50,054 nucleotides of DNA from Planctomycetia bacterium. GTDB lineage: Bacteria > Planctomycetota > Phycisphaerae > Phycisphaerales > SM1A02. Below are positions 16,968 to 24,356 of this stretch, piece after piece. Below the pieces are notes generated by a model. That model worked only from the letters and a program-made list of their open reading frames with translations. It made no database searches and was not told where the DNA came from. The first letter of the stretch is position 1. The number at the start of each line of letters is the position of its first letter. The stretch covers positions 1 through 50,054 of the forward strand of contig SYGP01000021.1 in assembly GCA_005799495.1 (NCBI GenBank), in the 5' to 3' direction. Made by a program: the position numbers and the translations under genes.

Positions 16968-17936
16968 ATGGCGAACCTGAACCTTGTGCAAGCGATCAAT
17001 CTCGCGCTCATCCAGGAGATGGAGCGGGACGAACGCGTCCTCCTGCTCGGCGAGGATGTCGGCATCAATGGCGGCGTGTTCCGTGTGACGGAGGGACTCC
17101 AGGCGCGATTCGGTGCTCGCCGCGTGGTCGACACTCCGCTTGCCGAGAGCGGCATCATCGGTACTTCGATCGGCCTGGCGATGGGAGGCCTGCGTCCCGT
17201 CCCGGAGATCCAATTCGAGGGCTTCCTCGGACCCGCCTACGACCAGATCTGCAGCCATGCTGCGCGCATGCGAACACGCACGCGCAGTGCGTTCACGGTG
17301 CCACTCACCATCCGCGTGCCTGTTGGTGGCGGCATTCACGCGCCCGAACTGCACAGCGACTCGCCCGAGGCGATCTATGCGCATCAGCCAGGCATCAAGG
17401 TTGTCATGCCGAGTTCCCCCTACGACGCGAAGGGTTTGCTCATCAGCGCCATCCGTGATCCCGACCCCGTGATCTACTTTGAACCCAAGCGCATTTACCG
17501 TGCCTTCCGCGAGGAAGTGCCGGAAGATGAGTACACGATCCCCATCGGCAAGGCGCGCCTGGTGTGCGAGGGCACCGACCTGACGATCGTCAGTTGGGGG
17601 TCGAGCGTGATTCAGTGCATGCAGGCAATCGAAAAGTCCAATCGATCGATCGAACTGATCGACCTGCGCACGATCTATCCGATGGATATCGATGCCGTCA
17701 CCGAAAGTGTCCGCAAGACGGGTCGCTGCGTGGTCGTGCATGAGGCACCTCGCACATGCGGTCTTGGCGCGGAGGTTGCCGCCACGATCATGGAACACTG
17801 CTTCCTGCATCTCGAAGCGCCTGTGCAGCGTGTCAGCGGATTCGACACGATCATGCCTTACTACAAGCTGGAACTGTCGTACATGCCGGACGCATCGCGC
17901 ATCGGCGGTGCCATCGAAGACGCGCTGACTTTCTGA
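16968..17936 (+). CDS. 2-oxoacid dehydrogenase E1 component, beta subunit
   Basis: The protein has 322 residues. The E1beta hallmarks are all visible: LLLGEDVGINGGVFRVT, the TPLAESGIIGTSIG segment, QFEGFLGPAYDQI, RVPVGGGIHAPELHSDSPEA, and the C-terminal transketolase domain (LIDLRTIYPMDIDAV; VVVHEAPRTCGLGAEVAA). It completes the thiamine-dependent decarboxylase with E1alpha, whose stop lies 3 bp upstream. E2 follows after an 80-bp gap that contains a TATCCT hexamer at 17957. Confidence 0.94.
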   Translation: MANLNLVQAINLALIQEMERDERVLLLGEDVGINGGVFRVTEGLQARFGARRVVDTPLAESGIIGTSIGLAMGGLRPVPEIQFEGFLGPAYDQICSHAARMRTRTRSAFTVPLTIRVPVGGGIHAPELHSDSPEAIYAHQPGIKVVMPSSPYDAKGLLISAIRDPDPVIYFEPKRIYRAFREEVPEDEYTIPIGKARLVCEGTDLTIVSWGSSVIQCMQAIEKSNRSIELIDLRTIYPMDIDAVTESVRKTGRCVVVHEAPRTCGLGAEVAATIMEHCFLHLEAPVQRVSGFDTIMPYYKLELSYMPDASRIGGAIEDALTF

Positions 17937-18016
17937 ATCAGCACCTCCCCTGCGCGTATCCTCCTCATCCCATCCCACTCGCACGCTTCGCGCTCCTCAA
18001 CCCTCGCACATCCAAC

Positions 18017-19363
18017 ATGGCTGGACTCAAGCAACCTGCAGACAAGAGCCACTTCCTCCTGCCCGACCTTGGTGAAGGTCTGGTGGAGGCAGAGCTGATT
18101 CGCTGGCTCGTGCGTGAGGGCGATCAGGTGAAGGAGTCGCAGCCGATCGCCGAGATGCAGACGGACAAGGCGCTTGTGGAAGTACCCAGCCCCTGGGCGG
18201 GAACGATCAGCGAACTCTGCGGCAAGGAAGGGGAGATCATCAAGGTCGCGAGCGTCCTCGTTCGCTACGGCACGTCGGGTGCAAAGGCCCCGGCGAACGC
18301 AGCAGCTGCGACTTCCCCTCCCTGCATGTCGGCGCAGGTTGCCGCGGGCGCGAGCGGTGAAGATCAAGGAACGGTGGTCGGCAGCGTGCAGGGAACGCTC
18401 GATGTATCAAGCCGATTCACGCGCCGCAGCGCCGAGCATCTGGTCCCGCAGCAGAATGGGAAGTCGCTCGCCACGCCCGCCGTGCGCCGCATCGCGCGCG
18501 AACTGTCGATCGACATCAACCATGTGCAGGGAACGGGCCGCGGTGGTCGCGTGACAGCCAGCGATGTCGAAGGGTTCGCACGCAGCGCCAAGGATGGAAC
18601 ACCCGCCGTCGCATCACTCGCCGTCTCCGCCCGCGCCGTTCCCGTCCCGACGGCCGCGCCCCCCGTCGACCGTGATGGGATCGCGCAGCGCATTCCCTTC
18701 CGCGGTGTCCGCCGAAAGATCGCCGAAGCGCTCGCCCGTTCTGTGCAGACCGCGGTGCACTTCACTGCGACGGATGAAGCGGATGTCACCGCACTCGAGG
18801 CAAAGAAGCGGGAGTATTCGCGGGTGACGGGCGAGAAGCTGTCGCTGCTTCCCTTCGTGATCATGGCGACATGTCGCGCGCTGCGGACTTTCCCTGCGCT
18901 GAATGCGAATGTGGATGATGCCGCGAGCGAGATTCTGTTGAAAGGCGTGATCAACATGGGTCTCGCCGTCGACACCGATGTCGGACTCATGGTCCCGGTC
19001 ATTCGCGATGCCGATCGCAAGTCACTTCTTGAACTGCGTCGCAGCATCTCCGATCTTGCCGCCCGCTGCCGCGATCGTTCCATCACGCGCGAGGAGTCGC
19101 TCGGCGGCACCTTCACGATCTCGAATGTCGGATCGCACGGCGGGCTCTTCGCCACGCCCATCATCAACTACCCAGAGGTCGGCATCCTCGCCGTGGGACG
19201 CGGGCGCGAGCGCGTTCTCGTGAAGGACGGCAAGTTCTATGCGGGGGTCATTCTGCCCCTTTCGATCTCCTGCGATCACCGTGTCGTGGATGGAGCAACG
19301 GCCGTTCGCTTCCTTGGCGAAGTGGTGCGACTGCTCGAGCACCCGGACGAGTTCATCTCCTGA
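18017..19363 (+). CDS. 2-oxoacid dehydrogenase E2 component (dihydrolipoamide acyltransferase)
   Basis: The product (448 aa) has three domains. The N-terminal lipoyl domain (about 10-88) carries the lipoylated K51 in QTDKALVEV. The peripheral subunit-binding domain (about 152-190) reads ATPAVRRIARELSI ... GTGRGGRVTASDV. The C-terminal catalytic domain (about 220-448) has the active site SCDHRVVDGATA (H421, D425). It transfers the acyl group from lipoamide to CoA. There is one lipoyl domain, as in branched-chain complexes. The ATG at 18017 lies where the lipoyl domain begins; the frame is open further upstream but that part is not domain-like. Confidence 0.94.
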   Translation: MAGLKQPADKSHFLLPDLGEGLVEAELIRWLVREGDQVKESQPIAEMQTDKALVEVPSPWAGTISELCGKEGEIIKVASVLVRYGTSGAKAPANAAAATSPPCMSAQVAAGASGEDQGTVVGSVQGTLDVSSRFTRRSAEHLVPQQNGKSLATPAVRRIARELSIDINHVQGTGRGGRVTASDVEGFARSAKDGTPAVASLAVSARAVPVPTAAPPVDRDGIAQRIPFRGVRRKIAEALARSVQTAVHFTATDEADVTALEAKKREYSRVTGEKLSLLPFVIMATCRALRTFPALNANVDDAASEILLKGVINMGLAVDTDVGLMVPVIRDADRKSLLELRRSISDLAARCRDRSITREESLGGTFTISNVGSHGGLFATPIINYPEVGILAVGRGRERVLVKDGKFYAGVILPLSISCDHRVVDGATAVRFLGEVVRLLEHPDEFIS

Positions 19364-19402
19364 CGCGGCACGGGCCTGCAGTCGGAGGCGCCACGGCAAC
19401 GC

Positions 19403-20269
19403 ATGAGCAGCGGCACAGGCGAACACATCGCTGACCTGAGCGATCCCCGACTCGATGACTATCGGTTCCTGCGTGATCGCGATCTCAGTGGGGCGCGCCG
19501 AGCAGAAGGCCTGCTCGTCGGCGAGACGCTTCCCATCATCGACATCATGCTGCGCGTTCCAAGACTCACCCGCAGCGTGCTTACTTCTCCTCGCCTTGCT
19601 GCGCGTGCGGCCGAGATGATCGCGGCATCCGCGAACCCCACCACGCCGCACTTCGTCGCCGAAGAGTCCACGCTCGCTTCCCTGACGGGGTTCCATGTGC
19701 ACCGCGGCGCACTCGCCATCGGCGTACGGAGTGCTGTCGAGTGTCATCACTCCCAGAGTGATCCCTTCCGCCACGGGATGCTGCTCGTCGCACTCGATGA
19801 GGTGAGCAACATGGACAATGTCGGCTCGATCTTCCGAAGTTGTGCGGCCTTCGGCGTGGATGGTGTCCTGCTCTCCCGCCACTCGCATGATCCTCTCTAT
19901 CGCAAGGCGCTTCGCGTCTCGATGGGACACGCGTTGACCGTGCCCTTCGCATGGTGCGACGACTTGGCGAGATCGCTGCTCGCGTTGCGCGCTGCGCGTC
20001 CGACGCTTCGGATCCTTGCTGCCGATGCGAGTACAGATTCGGCATCGATCGATGATGCATGTGCTCACCGTGGCGCCGATGGACAGCGCAGCGATCCGCC
20101 GCCAACCATCTTGGTGATCGGCGCGGAGTTCGCTGGAGTTTCCGCTGCCGTGCGCGCTGTGGCGAACGCAAGTGTTCGAATCCCAATGGCTTTGGGCATC
20201 GATTCCTTGAACGCAGGCGTTGCCGCGGGCATCTGCCTGCACAGACTCTCTAGATTCGCCGCTGGTTGA
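19403..20269 (+). CDS. SpoU/TrmH family RNA 2'-O-methyltransferase
   Basis: The protein has 288 residues. The SPOUT knot motifs are present: DEVSNMDNVGSIFRSCAAFG (motif 1), ILVIGAEFAGVSA (motif 2, diverged from the usual GNEG form) and IPMALGIDSLNAGVAAGI (motif 3). An N-terminal substrate-binding region (about 1-120) precedes the domain, as in rRNA and tRNA SpoU enzymes. These enzymes transfer a methyl group from SAM to ribose 2'-OH in RNA; which RNA is unknown. GGAGG lies 14 bases upstream of the ATG, a wide spacing. It is not functionally related to the upstream oxidation genes. Confidence 0.9.
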   Translation: MSSGTGEHIADLSDPRLDDYRFLRDRDLSGARRAEGLLVGETLPIIDIMLRVPRLTRSVLTSPRLAARAAEMIAASANPTTPHFVAEESTLASLTGFHVHRGALAIGVRSAVECHHSQSDPFRHGMLLVALDEVSNMDNVGSIFRSCAAFGVDGVLLSRHSHDPLYRKALRVSMGHALTVPFAWCDDLARSLLALRAARPTLRILAADASTDSASIDDACAHRGADGQRSDPPPTILVIGAEFAGVSAAVRAVANASVRIPMALGIDSLNAGVAAGICLHRLSRFAAG

Positions 20270-20333
20270 CTGGCTTTTTCTCCGAACCGCCCTCGGCGCC
20301 GCGGCGTACTGATGAGGTTGAAAGGAGAAGGTC

Positions 20334-21896
20334 ATGCGAGTCGAGGGCGATGAGGCGACAGGAGCGAGAGGGATGGATAATTCCATGCCGTGGCAAGCCA
20401 CAAGTGGGCTGATGGGCTGGTTGATCCATCGACGACTTCGCACACCGTGGAAACGCTCGCTCGCACCAGCACTCCTCCTCACATGCTTCTTCACCTCCGC
20501 GCAGCCGCCTCGGGCGGCGGCAGCCGAGAGTCCCGATACAGACACAACAAATGCAGCCAATGTCCGCGGGGATCTGCAGCATGCACGAAATCTGTCGCGT
20601 GCGTTCCGCGAAGTGGCGCGCACGGCTCAGGCAAGCGTCGTGTCCATCACTTGCATCGACCGCCCTCCCTTCTCTGCGAACTTTGGACGCAGCACTGGGC
20701 AGCCACGAATGCCCTCACCGCTCGTGCCGCAGCGCGCACCGCGCAGCGGTCAGGGAACCGGCGTCATCTACTCGGCGGATGGCCTGATCGTCACCAACCA
20801 CCATGTGATCGATGGTGCCGATGAGGTGCTGGTGCGCCTCGAGAATGGCCGCGAACTCGTCGCGCGGATCGTGGGAACCGATCCTGAAACGGACCTTGCA
20901 GTCGTGCGTGTCGACGAAGCGGGGCTGAATGCGGCGCCGTTTGACGCGAGCGACTCGATCGATACCGGCGATTGGGTTCTCGCCATCGGATGCCCGTTCG
21001 GACTGCGGCAGACGGTGACCGCAGGCATCGTGAGCGCGAAGGGGCGTGACGGCGTCGGGCTGTCGACGCTGGAGGAGTACATCCAAACGGACGCTGCGAT
21101 CAATCCAGGCAACTCGGGTGGTCCGCTCGTCAACCTCGACGGCAAGGTTGTCGGCATCAACAGCGGCATCGCTTCGCGCGATGGCGGCAACATGGGAGTC
21201 GGGTTTGCGATCCCCGCACATGTCGTGCAGCGGGTCGCATCAGCACTCGCCGCGGGAACGCAAGTCCGTCGTGGGTGGCTCGGCGTGTCGATGCAGGAAC
21301 TCGACCGCGATCTTGCGGCAAGCTTTGGGCATGGATCGAACAGCGGTGTGCTTGTTGCGGCAGTGATGCCGGATACTCCTGCCGCGCGCGCAGGCATCGA
21401 AAGTGGCGACATCATCCTCGCGGTCGACGGCGCCACCGCAGCGACGCCATCGACGATGATGCGGATGATCGCAACGCGCGAACCGCAGGATCGAGTCACG
21501 CTCGCGCTCCTGCGCGCAGGTGAGCGTGTGGAGGTGCAGGCTGTGCTTGGCGAGCGGCCCAATCAGGGTCGTGTGGAGGCTGCCGATGAACCGACGCCCA
21601 TCTCGACCGCCACGGACAACATGGGCATCGAAGTGCTCGATCTGGATGCGGAGACAGCTGCCGCACTGCAGGTGCGACAGCCTGGTGTGGTGATTGCGTC
21701 CACACTCGATGGCGGTCCCGCGGCGCAGGCTGGCTTGCAGCCTGGTGATGTCATCCGTGAGGTGAACGGTTCGGCGGTGCGCAGCGTGAAAGAGCTGCGG
21801 TCGATGCTCGAGCGCGCCGGTTCGCGTGGCATGGTTCGGATTCTCATCGAAAGGGAGGGCAGCACACGCTTCACCATGGTGAAGCCCATGCCCTGA
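20334..21896 (+). CDS. HtrA/Deg-type serine protease with two PDZ domains
   Basis: The product (520 aa) has a long N-region before a signal or anchor helix (about 40-56, ALLLTCFF), then a trypsin-like domain with H157 (VTNHHVIDG), D187 (ETDLAVVRVD) and S261 (GNSGGPLV). Two PDZ domains follow (about 285-375 and 415-510; GWLGVSMQEL, GVVIASTLDGGPAAQAGLQPGDVI). The domain layout matches the DegP/DegQ/MucD group, periplasmic quality-control proteases and chaperones. The start is set by an excellent AGGAGAAGG ribosome site. The transcript end downstream is rich in hairpins. Confidence 0.95.
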   Translation: MRVEGDEATGARGMDNSMPWQATSGLMGWLIHRRLRTPWKRSLAPALLLTCFFTSAQPPRAAAAESPDTDTTNAANVRGDLQHARNLSRAFREVARTAQASVVSITCIDRPPFSANFGRSTGQPRMPSPLVPQRAPRSGQGTGVIYSADGLIVTNHHVIDGADEVLVRLENGRELVARIVGTDPETDLAVVRVDEAGLNAAPFDASDSIDTGDWVLAIGCPFGLRQTVTAGIVSAKGRDGVGLSTLEEYIQTDAAINPGNSGGPLVNLDGKVVGINSGIASRDGGNMGVGFAIPAHVVQRVASALAAGTQVRRGWLGVSMQELDRDLAASFGHGSNSGVLVAAVMPDTPAARAGIESGDIILAVDGATAATPSTMMRMIATREPQDRVTLALLRAGERVEVQAVLGERPNQGRVEAADEPTPISTATDNMGIEVLDLDAETAAALQVRQPGVVIASTLDGGPAAQAGLQPGDVIREVNGSAVRSVKELRSMLERAGSRGMVRILIEREGSTRFTMVKPMP

Positions 21897-21911
21897 CAAC
21901 GAACAACTTTC

Positions 21912-21933
21912 CCCCGCTTCACACGAAGCGGGG
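21912..21933 (+). terminator. Hairpin after the HtrA gene (possible terminator)
   Basis: A perfect 9-bp stem CCCCGCTTC / GAAGCGGGG with loop ACAC begins 15 bp after the stop codon. There is no U-tract after it, so termination would be Rho-assisted or the hairpin may stabilise the 3' end. Confidence 0.5.
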
Positions 21934-21961
21934 AACCTGCGAAGCGTTTTCGCGGGCACCA

Positions 21962-22016
21962 GCCACGGCAGAACGCCCTCTGCCGTGGCCTTCTCCATGG
22001 AGACTCTCCATGGAGA
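21962..22016. repeat. Second 11-bp hairpin plus duplicated 12-bp palindrome
   Basis: GCCACGGCAGA (21962-21972) pairs with TCTGCCGTGGC (21979-21989). Immediately after, the palindrome TCTCCATGGAGA occurs twice (21992-22003 and 22005-22016), one base apart. These lie between htrA and eboD, just before the predicted eboD promoter hexamer at 22043. They could be a protein-binding site or part of the htrA 3' end. Confidence 0.6.
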
Positions 22017-22042
22017 CGGGCGACGCGGCGCGTTCATCGACC

Positions 22043-22048
22043 TATCCT
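22043..22048 (+). promoter_or_regulatory. -10-like hexamer TATCCT, 10 nt before eboD start
   Basis: TATCCT ends 10 nt upstream of the eboD ATG, with no Shine-Dalgarno sequence in between. It is a likely near-leaderless promoter for eboD and the two genes after it. Confidence 0.4.
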
Positions 22049-22058
22049 TCGGGGTCCG

Positions 22059-23192
22059 ATGCGGTTTGACGAGTCCTTCCAACTCTCTCTTCAGCACCGC
22101 GTGATCTTTTCCGCAGCGCTGCTGGATCCCAACAATGGCGTCCTGCGAGATGTGATTGCCCACAGCGGTGCACGGCGAGCGATCGCGTTCGTGGATGCTG
22201 GAGTGGAGAGCGCACATCCGCAAGGTGCGCGCGCACTGCAGTCATGGTTCAACGCGCAGGCATCCGCCGGGCACTCGCTGCCGGACCTCTGCAGCATCGA
22301 CGTCGTTGCTGGTGGTGAGGCGGCCAAGAACGACTCCACCGTCGTCGACCAGGTCATTGCCGCGACGGAGCGACACTCCATCGATCGTCGAAGCTTCGTG
22401 ATCGCCATCGGTGGCGGTGCGATGCTGGATGCGGTCGGCCTCGGTGCGACACTCGCGCACCGCGGCGTGCGCCTTGTTCGCATCCCGACCACGACGCTGG
22501 CCATGGACGACGCGGCAATGGGCGTGAAGAACGGCATCAATCGCTTTGGAAAGAAGAACTATGTCGGTGCCTTCGCCGTTCCGTGGGCTGTGCTCTGCGA
22601 CGAGACCTATCTGACCACGCTCGACAGCCGGCACTTCCGTGCTGGAATCAGTGAGGCGGTCAAGATCGCCTGCCTTCGCGATCCGTCCCTGCTGATGCAG
22701 TTGGAACGCGACGCGGCCGGGATTGCTGCGCGCGACATGCAGCTCTCCATGCCGATCATCATTCGCTGCGCGCAGCTGCATCTGGAGCACATCACGCGTG
22801 GAGGCGATCCATTCGAACTGCGTGAAGCACGACCGCTCGACTTTGGGCACTGGTCCGCACACAAGCTGGAGTCCATGAGCGGATTCACGCTGCCTCACGG
22901 CGAGGCGGTTGCCATCGGCATCGCACTCGACTGCGCCTATGCGCAGCGTGCTGGCCTCCTCGGGCAGGATCACGCGGCGCGGGTTACGGCATGCCTTCGC
23001 GCGCTGCACCTGCCCACCTGGCATCCCCTGCTCGAGGACTTGGATGCACTGCTCCGTGGACTGCAGGAGTTCCGTGAACACCTCGGTGGCGTTCTCACGA
23101 TCACGCAGCTCACGGCGATCGGTTCGTCCATCGATGTGCATGAGATGGATGTGGATGCCCTCCGCGCCGCGGTGCGTTCGCTCGCTCCGTAG
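22059..23192 (+). CDS. eboD: EboD, 3-dehydroquinate synthase-like protein
   Basis: The protein has 377 residues of the dehydroquinate synthase/sugar-phosphate cyclase superfamily. NAD-binding features are AIGGGAMLDAVGLGATL and PTTTLAMDDAAMGVKNGIN. The metal ligands are preserved as E199 (ISEAVKIA), H264 (DFGHWSAHKLE) and H280 (LPHGEAVAIG). The K-NGIN-FGKKNYVG pattern and the eboB, eboE, eboC and eboF genes nearby identify the EboD branch rather than AroB. The ebo cluster is known from scytonemin-making cyanobacteria, where it helps move a precursor to the periplasm, and from other bacteria and algae. The reaction catalysed by EboD is unknown to me. Confidence 0.88.
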   Translation: MRFDESFQLSLQHRVIFSAALLDPNNGVLRDVIAHSGARRAIAFVDAGVESAHPQGARALQSWFNAQASAGHSLPDLCSIDVVAGGEAAKNDSTVVDQVIAATERHSIDRRSFVIAIGGGAMLDAVGLGATLAHRGVRLVRIPTTTLAMDDAAMGVKNGINRFGKKNYVGAFAVPWAVLCDETYLTTLDSRHFRAGISEAVKIACLRDPSLLMQLERDAAGIAARDMQLSMPIIIRCAQLHLEHITRGGDPFELREARPLDFGHWSAHKLESMSGFTLPHGEAVAIGIALDCAYAQRAGLLGQDHAARVTACLRALHLPTWHPLLEDLDALLRGLQEFREHLGGVLTITQLTAIGSSIDVHEMDVDALRAAVRSLAP

Positions 23193-23202
23193 GATGGGTG
23201 GC

Positions 23203-23511
23203 ATGTCGATCCCGCTGAAAGCACGCGAAGTGGCAGATCGCTACTTCCTCGAGCACCGAGCGAAGGTGCTGGATCTTGCGGCGTTTCTCGATCGCTACGA
23301 CCGAGCCGCGCAGGCAGATGGGCAACCTGCCTCCGATCGCAGCGACGATGTTCGTCTGCGTGCCATGACAGCAGCCCTCCGCCTCCTCATCGATGGCAAG
23401 CCTGAACGCGCTCGTCGCGTGCTCGAACTGTGGAGCGATCACTCGACAGAACCGATCGAGCGCGCTCCGATGAAGGGTGCCATCGGAGCTGCCCCGCTTC
23501 AGGATCGCTGA
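23203..23511 (+). CDS. Small helical protein of unknown function between eboD and eboB
   Basis: The protein has 102 residues, is charged and probably all-helical (REVADRYFLEHRAKVLDLAA; VRLRAMTAALRLLIDGKPER), and has no signal peptide or TM helix. The ATG at 23203 has AGGA eight bases upstream; ATG 23194 is an alternative. It begins 10 bp after eboD and ends 3 bp before eboB, so it is surely part of that operon. EboA occupies a similar position in some clusters, but this protein is much shorter and I see none of the EboA features I know. I do not recognise a family. Confidence 0.7.
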   Translation: MSIPLKAREVADRYFLEHRAKVLDLAAFLDRYDRAAQADGQPASDRSDDVRLRAMTAALRLLIDGKPERARRVLELWSDHSTEPIERAPMKGAIGAAPLQDR

Positions 23512-23514
23512 TCC

Positions 23515-24315
23515 ATGTACATCGACCCGCACATCCACATGGTCTCGCGCACCACCGACGACTACCGCCAGATGGCGCTCGCCGGTTGCGTGGCGATCAC
23601 AGAGCCCGCCTTCTGGGCCGGCTACGACCGTTCCAGCGCGCAGGGATTCGTCGACTACTTCCGCCTGCTCACGGATACCGAACCGCGCCGCGCCGCGCAG
23701 TTCGGCATCCGCCATCACACCTGGCTCTGCATCAACCCGAAGGAAAGCGAAGACATCGGGCTCGCGCGCGAAGTGCTCGCGGAGATCCCTTCTTTCCTCG
23801 ATCGCCCCAATGTGCTTGGCATCGGCGAGATCGGACTGAACAAGAACTCGCGCAACGAACTGATTGTGCTGCATGAACACATCGCGCTCGCGGCGAAGCA
23901 TCAGCTGATGATCCTCGTTCATACACCGCATCTCGAGGACAAGTTGAAGGGAACGCGCCTCATCATGGATGCGATCCGCGAACATGGGATCGATCCTGGT
24001 CGTGTGCTCATCGATCATGTCGAGGAACACACGGTCGGCGAAGTGCTGCGGCGCGAGTTCTGGGCGGGCATGACGCTGTACCCGGACACGAAATGCACTC
24101 CACAGCGCGCCGTCGACATCTTTGAGATGCATGGGACCGACCGGCTCTGGATCAACTCGGCGGCCGATTGGGGGGTGAGCGATCCACTCGCTGTTCCCAA
24201 GTGCCAACAGGAAATGCGTGGGCGCGGACATCTCGAAGTGGCAGTCCGCAAGGTTTCGTTCGAAAACCCCCTTCGATTCCTCTCACAGTCGGGTCGCTTC
24301 TCGACGGGCCGCTGA
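23515..24315 (+). CDS. eboB: EboB, TatD-family metal-dependent hydrolase
   Basis: The product (266 aa) has the TIM-barrel amidohydrolase/TatD fold. The metal motif is at the extreme N-terminus (MYIDPHIHMVSRTTDDY; H6 and H8). Further ligands are likely in GIGEIGLNK (Glu), LVHTPH (His) and LIDHVEEHT (His), with a late Asp in NSAADWG. The DPHIHM-SRTTDDY start and AITEPAFWAGYDR segment are typical of EboB, whose substrate is unknown. It starts 3 bp after the small gene. The convergent FAD oxidoreductase gene ends 41 bp downstream. Confidence 0.9.
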   Translation: MYIDPHIHMVSRTTDDYRQMALAGCVAITEPAFWAGYDRSSAQGFVDYFRLLTDTEPRRAAQFGIRHHTWLCINPKESEDIGLAREVLAEIPSFLDRPNVLGIGEIGLNKNSRNELIVLHEHIALAAKHQLMILVHTPHLEDKLKGTRLIMDAIREHGIDPGRVLIDHVEEHTVGEVLRREFWAGMTLYPDTKCTPQRAVDIFEMHGTDRLWINSAADWGVSDPLAVPKCQQEMRGRGHLEVAVRKVSFENPLRFLSQSGRFSTGR

Positions 24316-24356
24316 CGCCGGATCGCCGGCTCGACCGCCGCGGTGACCCGCCGCAT

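Noticed and set aside
23203-23511. Calling the small gene eboA from its position
   Set aside because: It is far shorter than EboA and shows none of the features I know of that family; position alone is not enough.
24317-24330. GCCGG ATCG CCGGC hairpin between the convergent eboB and FAD oxidoreductase genes as a terminator
   Set aside because: The stem is only 5 bp and has no T-run on either strand; it could arise by chance in GC-rich DNA.
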